Origin: Gammaproteobacteria bacterium
GTDB lineage: Bacteria; Pseudomonadota; Gammaproteobacteria; UBA9214
Length of the DNA stretch: 15,755 nt
Direction: 5' to 3'
Assembly (NCBI GenBank): GCA_030635865.1
Contig: DAOVYA010000009.1
Location: forward strand, 1 to 15,755
The translations under genes were made by a program, and so were the position numbers. The notes beneath the pieces are model-generated. The model worked only from the letters and a program-made list of their open reading frames with translations, searched no databases and was not told where the DNA came from. Positions 1-6,081 of this stretch are shown piece after piece (the first letter of the stretch is position 1; every line of letters begins with the position of its first letter).

Positions 1-62
1 GCCTATAGTAGCGGCATAACTGATGAATATTTAAAGACTTACTTGAATCTGGACAATCTATC

Positions 63-266
63 ATGGGTGAGAACCAGGATTTGATCAAACAACTCATTGA
101 AATGCAGAAGAAGTTCATTGAGATTGAGCGAAAAGAGGGTGTTTCAATGGAAGACTACTTCGTTGCTGAGGAAGGTCACCCGTTGTACCACTTCCGCCAG
201 GATTATATGGATCTTGCAAACAAGCTGGTCGATATGGCGCATGCGGAGAAGGGTTCGCACCGCTAG
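63..266 (+). CDS. Small conserved-looking protein of unknown function (67 aa)
   Basis: This 67-residue soluble protein is rich in charged residues and looks all-helical. The N-terminal half (residues 5-30) alternates hydrophobic and charged residues (DLIKQLIEMQKKFIEIER), and the C-terminal half (45-60) is a second amphipathic helix ending in HAEKGSHR. There is no signal peptide, membrane segment or cysteine. The start is the first ATG in frame; no good Shine-Dalgarno sequence precedes it, so translation may depend on an upstream gene outside the window. A strong rho-independent terminator follows 20 bases after the stop, which supports a real transcription unit. The neighbouring RspA-type gene is convergent. 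I do not recognise the family well enough to give a function; the steady charged/hydrophobic periodicity makes a chance ORF unlikely. Confidence 0.7.
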   Translation: MGENQDLIKQLIEMQKKFIEIERKEGVSMEDYFVAEEGHPLYHFRQDYMDLANKLVDMAHAEKGSHR

Positions 267-284
267 ACCTGTTTCAAGACTATT

Positions 285-320
285 AAAAAAGCCGCACTCT
301 TTCGGGGTGCGGCTTTTTTT
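285..320 (+). terminator. Rho-independent terminator, probably bidirectional
   Basis: A perfect 7-bp stem GCCGCAC (291-297) / GTGCGGC (307-313) with a 9-nt loop is flanked by AAAAAA on the left and TTTTTTT on the right. The plus-strand gene ending at 266 and the minus-strand gene ending at 365 converge here. With A and T tracts on both sides the hairpin can stop transcription from either direction. Confidence 0.9.
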
Positions 321-364
321 ATTGGGGTGGGTGCCAGTGTCAGACTGAACCAGAATGACTACCC

Positions 365-703
365 TTAATAGCCACCTTTACGCGCGATGTACGGCAATCC
401 CGCAATCTTGTTACCTTGCTTGCTGGGCGCACCCGGAAACAGGTTGTAGAGATCTTTACTGCTGACTTTTTTGCCCCAGATCTTGGACATACCTTTATTG
501 ATCACCCGTTCCATTGGCTGCTCACCGCCATTATCAAGATATTCTGAACGCAGATAATTCAGCACATCAAAGTGTTCCTGGGTCAGCTCAATGTTATCCT
601 CGGCGGCCAGTGCCCTGGCGACATCTTCATCCCAGGCACCCAGGTCTGTGAGGTTGCCGTTTTCATCGGTCTCAATGCTCTTGCCATTAACTTCCAGTGC
701 CAT
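365..703 (-). CDS. rspA: Cysteine-less DsrC/TusE-family protein (RspA type)
   Basis: This is a 112-residue member of the DsrC/TusE family, recognised by the LxxDxENLELTxEHxDVxNYLR-like core (here DNIELTQEHFDVLNYLR, about residues 36-52) and the C-terminal LFPGxPxKxxxKIAGLP segment (about 88-104). True DsrC carries two cysteines in the C-terminal arm and TusE keeps only the penultimate one. Here the inner position, three before AGLP, is Asn98, the penultimate residue is Gly, and there is no cysteine in the whole protein. It therefore cannot carry a persulfide or trisulfide on that arm. Such proteins have been called RspA and proposed to be regulatory. The first ATG (709) lies one base after AGGAG; the second ATG (703) has AGGAG at 7-nt spacing and gives MALEVNGKS, so I chose 703. 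The gene is divergent from the 2OG-oxygenase-like gene at 890. Confidence 0.88.
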   Translation of the reverse strand: MALEVNGKSIETDENGNLTDLGAWDEDVARALAAEDNIELTQEHFDVLNYLRSEYLDNGGEQPMERVINKGMSKIWGKKVSSKDLYNLFPGAPSKQGNKIAGLPYIARKGGY

Positions 704-889
704 TTCCATGCTCCTGATTTAAATTTAATAAAGAACTTTCAGGGTGGAATTGTATTGCAATGTGGCCGCTATCGGAAGATCTCTCATATGGAGTATCCCC
801 TCCAGGCTGACTGCGTTGATCCGCATCTTCAGGGAAGGCCTGATTGCAGGTAAAATATTGATTTTGAAGCAGCGCCGGGTTGGTAATTG

Positions 890-1402
890 ATGCTTTTCCA
901 GGAATTAACATTAGAAGACCCAGATCAACTTAACGCCAGCCTGTACGCCCGGTTTATGGAATTGTCCGGTACAGACCGAGTAAGGCAGTCGCATCATTTT
1001 AAAGGCCGCTTCGAAAATATCTATATAGAAGAAGCAGACATTCCTGACATTGTCACGGTGCTGGATGTGTTTAAGCAACAGGCCGGGCAGTTGCTGGGTA
1101 TCTCGGCGGATACATTAAAGGCCGGGTTCTGGTTTAATGCCATGGGAGCCGGGCATCTGACTGCACCGCATCATCATGATGAGAACGATGAGTTACTCTC
1201 GGCGGTGTATTACATTCGCGTACTCGAAAATTCCGGCGACCTGATCCTGCATGATGACGGCAGGAAAATCAGAATTCATCCGCAAGAAGGTAAGTTGGTG
1301 ATGTTTGCACCTAAGGTGGTGCATGAGGTGACTACCAATCACGGCTCGGGGTTACGGCTGTCTGTCGCTATGAATGTGGGTCCGGCTGGAGGGCTCATTT
1401 AA
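890..1402 (+). CDS. Putative 2OG-Fe(II) oxygenase-like protein (170 aa)
   Basis: This 170-residue protein has the layout of a small double-stranded beta-helix 2-oxoglutarate/Fe(II) oxygenase. An HxD pair sits at His95-His96-Asp97 inside APHHHDEND, a distal histidine at His145 (FAPKVVHEV), and a candidate 2OG-binding arginine at Arg156 (GLRLSVAMN). The stretch SAVYYIRVLENSGDLIL between them matches the strand that usually follows the HxD turn. The N-terminal 80 residues are helical and specific to this type. It probably hydroxylates a protein or small substrate in the cytoplasm; the substrate is unknown. An in-frame TTG three bases upstream is less likely than the ATG at 890. The Shine-Dalgarno is weak. 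The gene converges with the PKHD hydroxylase, with an inverted repeat between them. Confidence 0.8.
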   Translation: MLFQELTLEDPDQLNASLYARFMELSGTDRVRQSHHFKGRFENIYIEEADIPDIVTVLDVFKQQAGQLLGISADTLKAGFWFNAMGAGHLTAPHHHDENDELLSAVYYIRVLENSGDLILHDDGRKIRIHPQEGKLVMFAPKVVHEVTTNHGSGLRLSVAMNVGPAGGLI

Positions 1403-1425
1403 CGTGTCGGGAACATTAAAATCTA

Positions 1426-1529
1426 TTGCCACAGAGCCCACAGAGGGCAAAGAGAAAAACAAAATATCCAAATCATATCCCGCGTGACATTAATTGATTA
1501 ATCGTATATCTCTGTGCTCTCTGTGGCAA
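1426..1529. repeat. Interspersed inverted repeat, CCACAGAG type
   Basis: The left arm TTGCCACAGAGCCCACAGAG (1426-1445) and right arm CTCTGTGCTCTCTGTGGCAA (1510-1529) pair at 18 of 20 positions, with a 64-nt AT-rich loop. The arms contain internal CACAGAG direct repeats. The element fills the gap between two convergent genes, where it could act as a bidirectional terminator. It differs in sequence from the other repeat families here. Confidence 0.8.
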
Positions 1530-1541
1530 GAATGCTTTCTA

Positions 1542-2213
1542 TTATACTTCCGACCACATGCGCACCAGGTTGATATAGGACTGGTTGACCTGCCGGGTTT
1601 CTTCTGCATCCGGTTTTTCCTGCAGCAGCGTTTCCCGTGCCTGGTTCAGTTCATGCAGCAGGGCGCGTTTGTCAGGGTCGCGCACCAGGCTCTGTATCCA
1701 GCTAACCGCTACCAGTCGCTCACCTTCGGTTACTTCAGCTACCCGGTGGATGCTGGATGAGGGGTAGAGGACGGCATCGCCGGCCGGCAGTTTGACTTGT
1801 TGTTCACCAAATGCAGTTTGTATAACGAGTTCACCGCCCCGGTACTCATCCGGACTGTTCAGAAAGATCGTGACGGACACATCGGAACGGTATAGTTCAC
1901 CCTGGCCCATGACCGGGTCATCCACATGCTCGCCGTAGGACATTCCGGTTGTGTAATGGGCGTAGTAGGGTGCAGCGACTTTCAAGGGCATTGCCGCGCT
2001 CCGGTAGGTTGGGTGCTTGACCAGGCTGCCCATGACCAGGTTGTTGAGTTCGCTGAGCCGGGCATCCTCAAGTGAGAGTTCTTCATTATGTTTGACGCGC
2101 TTTGCGGCCATACCGGCCGACGTGCTGCCATCAGTGAAACGGCCTCCTGATACAAGCTTTTGCACGAGCTGCAGCTGTTGTTGATCGAGAACGCCGTGAA
2201 TCTGTGACAACAT
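1542..2213 (-). CDS. PKHD-type Fe(II)/2-oxoglutarate hydroxylase (PiuC/YbiX family)
   Basis: This 223-residue protein matches the PKHD hydroxylase family over its whole length (family members are about 225 aa). It has the N-terminal helical start, the MPLKVAAPYYAHYTTGMSYG segment, and the iron site His96-Val-Asp98 in YGEHVDDPVM. FLNSPDEYRGGEL (117-129) is typical of the turn between strands. The distal His156 (SSIHRVAEV) and 2OG-binding Arg166 (ERLVAVSW) complete the site. The C-terminal 40 residues (RALLHELNQ...) are the usual helical tail. Family members use Fe2+, 2OG and O2 to hydroxylate an unknown substrate, and in some bacteria sit next to iron-siderophore uptake genes; no such gene is visible here. 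The start is ATG 2213 with a weak, distant GGGT. It is transcribed away from the 107-aa gene across a palindromic repeat. Confidence 0.93.
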   Translation of the reverse strand: MLSQIHGVLDQQQLQLVQKLVSGGRFTDGSTSAGMAAKRVKHNEELSLEDARLSELNNLVMGSLVKHPTYRSAAMPLKVAAPYYAHYTTGMSYGEHVDDPVMGQGELYRSDVSVTIFLNSPDEYRGGELVIQTAFGEQQVKLPAGDAVLYPSSSIHRVAEVTEGERLVAVSWIQSLVRDPDKRALLHELNQARETLLQEKPDAEETRQVNQSYINLVRMWSEV

Positions 2214-2271
2214 AATGGTTTTTACCCTGCACCCTGTATGGGCTATGCGGTAGCATTACACAGTCAGGGTA

Positions 2272-2393
2272 CCTCTGATTAATTAACTAAACATCGTCAT
2301 TGCGAGCGAAGCGCGGCAATCCCATACTATGGAATCAGTAACCTGGAGATTGCCACGTCACTTCGTTCCTCGCAATGACGTAGAAATCAGAGG
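2272..2393. repeat. Large interspersed palindrome, CATTGCGAG family, copy 1
   Basis: The left arm (2295-2320) begins CGTCATTGCGAGCGAAGCGC and the right arm (2348-2380) ends CTCGCAATGACG, both leading to GGCAATC/GATTGCC at the inner side. The right arm is longer, with extra bases in a GAACGAAGTGACG form. Outside these, CCTCTGATT (2272-2280) and AATCAGAGG (2385-2393) form a further perfect 9-bp pair, so the whole 122-nt stretch is one imperfect palindrome. It lies between two divergent genes, so it may overlap their promoters. Related copies occur at 5766-5856 and 9767-9909. Confidence 0.9.
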
Positions 2394-2440
2394 CTCCCGG
2401 AGCATATATATTTTCCACCCAAAAGAGCAAGGTCGTTTGT

Positions 2441-2764
2441 ATGATTTTAAATGTTGTAGTTGAAGACCAGACGTATCCGATTACCGTACCCGATCAGATT
2501 ATTACGGACGCCGGAGAATTTTTCATGAAGTTGGACAAGGACATGGACAAGGGCTGGCAGATGAGCCGGGACTGGGTTGATCATCCAAACCAGGAACAGC
2601 GTTGCCAGATTGTCGGCGACAAGATGCTGACTGCCATGCATAAGGATAATTCAAAAATGATGGTGTTGTTATCGGCCTATGTGCTTGCCCGCGTGCCTGG
2701 TATTACAGGCATCCGGATTGATACCAACGGTGAAATGCTGGAAACGGAACTGGTGATGGAATAA
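2441..2764 (+). CDS. Unknown protein (107 aa)
   Basis: The start is supported by AGCAAGG (2426-2432) eight bases before ATG 2441. The protein begins with a short beta-type segment (ILNVVVEDQTYPITVP) and a helix (IITDAGEFFMKLDKDMDKGWQM), then a charged WVDHPNQEQR stretch, a helix (IVGDKMLTAMH...MMVLLSAYVLARVPG) and a final strand pair (ITGIRIDTNGEMLETELVM). It has one cysteine (Cys55) and no signal peptide, so it is probably cytoplasmic. I do not recognise a named family. Codon-position pattern, Shine-Dalgarno and tight convergent packing with the GNAT gene (17 bases apart) argue that it is real. Confidence 0.75.
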   Translation: MILNVVVEDQTYPITVPDQIITDAGEFFMKLDKDMDKGWQMSRDWVDHPNQEQRCQIVGDKMLTAMHKDNSKMMVLLSAYVLARVPGITGIRIDTNGEMLETELVME

Positions 2765-2781
2765 GCGCCTGCGTATAGGCA

Positions 2782-3213
2782 TTAAAGTTCTTTCTTCATT
2801 TTCACATGTGCAATGCTGTTAAATAACGTGTGCCCTGGACCTTGCGGACTGTAGCCCAGTTTGCGATAGAAGCCCATGGCTGTTTCCCGTGCATCAAGCG
2901 TGATTCTGGAGGCGCCGTGTTCGACAGCCCTGGCTTCCAGGGCTTGTAATAGACGCGTGCCGATCCCCTTGCGTTGTTTGGGATAATCGATTGCCATGAA
3001 GCGGATTTGCGCTTCGCGGATGCTGTTGAAATGCAGGCGGCCGACACCGATGAGCGTATTGCTATTATCCAGTACCATCAGGTGTGTGCTGCTCTCATCG
3101 TCAGCATCGCGTTCACTACCGCGCGCCTGTTTCCAGGGGGCGCGCAGCAGCCTCCAGCGTAACGCGTAGTATTGGTCAAATTCTTTGGTTGTTACAGGTT
3201 CGATTATCTTCAT
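2782..3213 (-). CDS. GNAT-family N-acetyltransferase
   Basis: This 143-residue protein has a single GNAT domain. The acetyl-CoA pyrophosphate-binding loop of motif A is Q80-R-K-G-I-G85 (PKQRKGIGTRLLQALE), preceded by the strand IRFMAIDY. Motif B appears as AMGFYRKLGYSPQG (112-125). The N-terminal YYALRWRLLRAPWKQ is typical of small ElaA-like GNATs. It transfers an acetyl group from acetyl-CoA to an amine; the acceptor cannot be read from sequence. It is the last gene of a three-gene minus-strand operon, 15 bases after the 2OG-oxygenase gene, which suggests action on the same target or pathway. The Shine-Dalgarno is weak, so translation may be coupled to the upstream gene. Confidence 0.9.
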   Translation of the reverse strand: MKIIEPVTTKEFDQYYALRWRLLRAPWKQARGSERDADDESSTHLMVLDNSNTLIGVGRLHFNSIREAQIRFMAIDYPKQRKGIGTRLLQALEARAVEHGASRITLDARETAMGFYRKLGYSPQGPGHTLFNSIAHVKMKKEL

Positions 3214-3228
3214 TCACGCTAAACAGGG

Positions 3229-3822
3229 TCAGGCAAACACCACCCAGGTAGTGGCAATATATTTCACACCTTTCTCCAGTGCTGCACCCCGGTGTTCGTG
3301 GGTCCAGAAGGGCGGGAACAGTAACAATTTCCCGGCCTCCGGCCTGATTTGTACATCCTGGTGCGAAAATTCAGTTGTACCGCCCGGTCCCTCGACATCG
3401 TTCAAATACCAGACCGCAACCAGCTGACGCTGGCTGAATTCATGACTGCCGCCATCGATATGCCAGTGATAAAACTGCCCCGGGCTGGTGCGTTGAATGG
3501 CATAACCGGAATCCTTGAAGGGGCCTTTAAAGAAAGGGTAGGTCTTGCGCAGCTCGATCAGGGCAGACCCCAGTGAGCGAAACAGCGCCTTGTCGATATC
3601 CTTCCAGTGTTGCTTGCCGCTGACTACCAGGTCAGTGGATTGCTTGATGCTCTGTTCTTTCTGGGCTTGCTGTCCAATCCGGCCCTCGTATTGCTCATCA
3701 CCATGCTCTTCAAAACGCCGAATCATTTCATTGCAGACGTCAATGGGCAGCGCCTTGTGTTTTTCAAAGATGAAGGTGTGGTCCCGGACTTCCCGGATGG
3801 TTTTTAACTGTTGATAATTCAT
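3229..3822 (-). CDS. 2OG-Fe(II) oxygenase, prolyl-4-hydroxylase-like
   Basis: This protein of about 197 residues has a clear 2OG-Fe(II) oxygenase core. The iron ligands are His121-Ile-Asp123 in QFYHWHIDGG and a distal His175 or His177 in PPFWTHEHRG. Lys187 (KYIATTW) stands where the 2OG-contacting basic residue is expected. AVWYLNDVEGPGGTTEF (136-152) is the hallmark strand-turn of prolyl-4-hydroxylase-like enzymes. The N-terminal 60 residues are charged and helical, a possible substrate-recognition part. I chose ATG 3822, which leaves one base after the stop of the upstream gene; an in-frame TTG at 3843 would add seven residues and overlap that gene. It is the middle gene of an operon with an unknown 361-aa protein and a GNAT acetyltransferase, pointing to a protein-modification role. 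Confidence 0.9.
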   Translation of the reverse strand: MNYQQLKTIREVRDHTFIFEKHKALPIDVCNEMIRRFEEHGDEQYEGRIGQQAQKEQSIKQSTDLVVSGKQHWKDIDKALFRSLGSALIELRKTYPFFKGPFKDSGYAIQRTSPGQFYHWHIDGGSHEFSQRQLVAVWYLNDVEGPGGTTEFSHQDVQIRPEAGKLLLFPPFWTHEHRGAALEKGVKYIATTWVVFA

Positions 3823-3823
3823 T

Positions 3824-4909
3824 CTAGAAGGTGTTTGTTTCAATTGCCGAGATCAATGCCGCTTCGCAGTTACCCTTGCTTTCTTTATGTAATTCAAGGC
3901 ATGTTTCTGCCAGGGATTGCCAATGGGCCGCAGCCTTGTCAACAAGTTGTTCCAGCTCGCGGGTGTCGCCGGCGACAGTCCAGCTTTCGTAAGCAGAAAC
4001 AAATCCGGGGAACAGTTCCTTGCGCATGTTGCTCATATTTGCCGTGTAGAAATGCATTGAGGCGGTCTCTGCATCCTGGAGCAGGCCCGGTAGTGTTGAC
4101 AGGGCATCGGCGAGGTTATCACGTACAGCGCGGAGCATGATCTCTGCCTTGCTGTGCTGCATTGAAGCAAGCATCACCTTCCACTCTTCACCCAGGCTTT
4201 TACCGGCCTGTATTTCACCAATTTCGTGCAGCATAACGGATTGCAGTTCCCTGTCAGTCATGGCATCAAGTGACTGTTCCGGTGCATTGTCAAAGTCGTA
4301 ACACTGCATGGCCTTTTGCATGGCATTTTTCGGCTGGTTCCAGCGCCATTCCTCGATTTTCTCCCAACACATGCGGCGCAGTGATTCGCGGCGTATATAA
4401 ATGGTGTTGTCGAGGCTCATGGCGGGTGGGGCGGCCAGGTCCCTGGCGTATTCTTTCCCTGCTACAAGTAATGTGTAGCCATCATGGTGTTTACGGCATT
4501 CGAGTTCGCCGAGGAAAAACACCGGTTTCATGTTACGGCCATAGCCGCTGCTGTATACATACCCGAGCCCGTTTAACCCCTTGTTGATGGCCATGGAATC
4601 AAACGGATCATGCAGAGTTCCCTGTACGGGGATGTTTTCAAATGGCCTGTCTTCCAGTTCGTCCCAGTCGTTTTCCCGTTGCGTCAGCCATGTGGTCAAT
4701 TGCTGGCGTGGCAGTTCCGTGTGGTAGGGAATGTTGTGTTCCCAGCGAAAGTACTCGCGCATTTTCAATAAATAGATGCACAGGGTGTAGTCGGTTGCAT
4801 GTCTTGCATCCGAGATATAACAATTCGTGCGGATGGCTGCGAGCGTGGACGCTAGTTCGCTGTTGTCGAGTGGTGAGGCCGGAGTGGATGCATGGCTTGA
4901 AGCGGACAC
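3824..4909 (-). CDS. Uncharacterised 361-aa protein, first gene of an oxygenase/acetyltransferase operon
   Basis: This soluble, mostly helical protein has no signal peptide and I cannot name its family with confidence. The best-ordered blocks are CYISDARHATDYTLCIYLLKM (starting at residue 30; quoted part ends at 50), DPFDSMAINKGLNGLGYVYS (101-120), the following SGYGRNMKPVFFLGEL (121-136), and LHEIGEIQAG (227-236). The last gives a His228-Glu229-x-x-Glu232 pattern that could bind metal. A second histidine-containing helix (SMHFYTANM, 284-292) follows. The C-terminal third is helical (LVDKAAAHWQSLAETCLELHK). The start is GTG 4909 with CAGG about 8 bases upstream; the next Met (residue 50) would remove conserved-looking sequence. 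The gene is separated by one base from the 2OG-Fe(II) oxygenase, so the two are almost certainly co-translated. It may be a substrate-binding or helper protein for the downstream enzymes, which is inference only. Confidence 0.8.
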   Translation of the reverse strand: MSASSHASTPASPLDNSELASTLAAIRTNCYISDARHATDYTLCIYLLKMREYFRWEHNIPYHTELPRQQLTTWLTQRENDWDELEDRPFENIPVQGTLHDPFDSMAINKGLNGLGYVYSSGYGRNMKPVFFLGELECRKHHDGYTLLVAGKEYARDLAAPPAMSLDNTIYIRRESLRRMCWEKIEEWRWNQPKNAMQKAMQCYDFDNAPEQSLDAMTDRELQSVMLHEIGEIQAGKSLGEEWKVMLASMQHSKAEIMLRAVRDNLADALSTLPGLLQDAETASMHFYTANMSNMRKELFPGFVSAYESWTVAGDTRELEQLVDKAAAHWQSLAETCLELHKESKGNCEAALISAIETNTF

Positions 4910-5044
4910 GGCGTATACCTGGTTAATTACAAGGCTTGTTCCATGCTAGCATGTGCGCCTGCATGCCGCTATTCAAGGCCTGTGATACGGTTGGTTTACT
5001 GTCTTCATGAGTGAGATGGTAGCCACACATAAACACTGTAATTT

Positions 5045-5165
5045 CTCTCGCAAAGACGCAAAGATAAACCCTACTGCAATCAGGGCATATTAATTTTTAT
5101 CTTGGCGCCTTTGCCTACATGGATGTAGGTAAGGGGCGTGAGCAGGAGCGGAAGCTTTGCGAGAG
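5045..5165. repeat. Inverted-repeat element (CGCAAAGACGCAAAG type) split by a 40-nt insert
   Basis: The left arm (5045-5068, starting CTCTCGCAAAGACGC) pairs with two separate right-hand pieces: TTTATCTTGGCG (5096-5107) and CTTTGCGAGAG (5155-5165). Between them lies a 40-nt segment (5115-5154) that starts with the palindrome CTACATGGATGTAG and is flanked by CTTTGC direct repeats (5109-5114 and 5155-5160). Removing the segment and one CTTTGC copy rebuilds a 24-nt right arm matching the left arm at 22 positions. The element lies in the gap between two divergent genes. Confidence 0.85.
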
Positions 5166-5195
5166 TTGTTATTTCTGGATTGAAACGAGGTAGTT

Positions 5196-5747
5196 GTGAG
5201 AGTTAAAAGCAAATGGAACAAAAAAGACAGGGTACGCACACTTGAGGAAGTCGGTGGTGCGGTGGCCTTTATCTTGTGGCGTATCGCCCAGCAAGGCCTG
5301 CTGAACCTTGAGAACGAGGGATTTCAAACTGATACACGTGAACAGCGTATTGATGTCATTACCGAGTTCCTGGCATTCCTGGTACACCTGGTTGACCGCA
5401 TGAAGGCGGAAGCGCTGGATGTAAATGGACGCCAGGCGTTCATTTCTTCATTGGCAAAGCATCTTGCCAGCCAGGTACAGGAGAATCGAACCGATGCACA
5501 GGGCAAGGGTGATTACCGAAAACCTTTCATTGACCTGTTGAATATGCGGGCAGCCGATTATGCCGAATGCCCGATGCCGGATGGTGAGCCGGGTTATGCC
5601 TTCAAGCGTTATTTTGGCGAAAGCGTCCGGGCAGTGATGGGCGAGAAAGATAACAAGTGGGTTACCGACCAGGTCATGGAGATCGAGGTCCCGGAAACAT
5701 TGCCGCCCTTGAGAAAGACGTTGCGGGAGTTGTTTGCGAAGGATTAA
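5196..5747 (+). CDS. Unknown cytoplasmic protein (183 aa)
   Basis: The start is GTG 5196, supported by ACGAGG six bases upstream. The protein is basic at the N-terminus (MRVKSKWNKKDRVR) and otherwise mostly helical, with the ordered blocks EEVGGAVAFILWRIAQQGLLNL (about 17-38, a hydrophobic helix), RIDVITEFLAFLVHLVDRMKAEAL (51-74), RKPFIDLLNMRAADYAECPMP (108-128) and YAFKRYFGESVRAVMGEKDNKW (134-155). The hydrophobic stretches are too broken by charge for confident membrane segments. It has a single cysteine (in YAECPMP). No catalytic motif is recognisable and I do not know the family. It stands alone between a repeat element and a palindrome, convergent with the RMF-like gene. Confidence 0.8.
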   Translation: MRVKSKWNKKDRVRTLEEVGGAVAFILWRIAQQGLLNLENEGFQTDTREQRIDVITEFLAFLVHLVDRMKAEALDVNGRQAFISSLAKHLASQVQENRTDAQGKGDYRKPFIDLLNMRAADYAECPMPDGEPGYAFKRYFGESVRAVMGEKDNKWVTDQVMEIEVPETLPPLRKTLRELFAKD

Positions 5748-5765
5748 GGGAAACCCGGTTTATTT

Positions 5766-5856
5766 GTCATTGCGAGCGTAGCGCGGCAATCTCATGACTC
5801 TGGCAGAGGAGTCATTTTGCAAGAGATTGCCGCGTTACTTTGTTCCTCGCAATGAC
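5766..5856. repeat. Interspersed palindrome, CATTGCGAG family, copy 2
   Basis: The left arm GTCATTGCGAGCGTAGCGCG (5766-5785, continuing GCAATC) and right arm (5825-5856, ending CCTCGCAATGAC) form the same short-arm/long-arm pair as the copy at 2295-2380. A nested hairpin ATGACTC (5794-5800) / GAGTCAT (5809-5815) sits in the loop. It lies between two convergent genes and could act as a terminator for both. Confidence 0.9.
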
Positions 5857-5886
5857 GGGTTGTGTACCGAGACTTCTGGCTGGCTA

Positions 5887-6081
5887 TCAGGCTTTCCAGT
5901 TTCCGAAGTTGTCCACATTGTGCGCCTTGCCATCTTCATAACCGGCGTTATAGGCATCGTTAACGCGCTGTTCTTCACGTTCCGGGTTTAACAGGTAACC
6001 GCCCTGCCAGCCCTGGATATACTCCGGGTTGACACCCATTTCTTCCATCTTGGTTGTTGCGTCATAGTATTCCTTATTCAT
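5887..6081 (-). CDS. Small RMF-like protein (64 aa)
   Basis: This 64-residue protein has a clear Shine-Dalgarno (GAGGAA, 8 bases before ATG 6081). Its core reads YIQGWQGGYLLNPEREEQRV (21-40) followed by NDAYNAGYEDGKAHN (41-55). The paired G-W-x-G-G-Y and A-Y-x-x-G-Y-x-D-G motifs around an N-P-x-x-x-E turn resemble the two-helix pattern of ribosome modulation factor and related RMF/CrpP-type small proteins (Y-x-x-G-x-x-x-G ... W-x-x-G-W-x-x-G). A ribosome- or nucleic-acid-binding role is a guess from that pattern. There is no cysteine and no signal peptide. It is convergent with the 183-aa gene across the palindromic repeat. Confidence 0.75.
   Translation of the reverse strand: MNKEYYDATTKMEEMGVNPEYIQGWQGGYLLNPEREEQRVNDAYNAGYEDGKAHNVDNFGNWKA

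Noticed and set aside
1..84. Open frame from the window edge reading to TGA at 82-84, possible 3' end of an upstream gene overlapping the 67-aa gene
   Set aside because: Only 27 codons are visible, which stay open by chance fairly often, and no recognisable motif is present; a TATAGT at 4-9 could equally be a -10 box.
2767..2780. Small hairpin GCCT/AGGC between the convergent 107-aa and GNAT genes
   Set aside because: Four base pairs and no T tract are too weak to call a terminator.
5045..5165. CRISPR-like repeats
   Set aside because: The repeats are inverted and single, not regularly spaced direct repeats; no array or cas gene is seen anywhere in the window.
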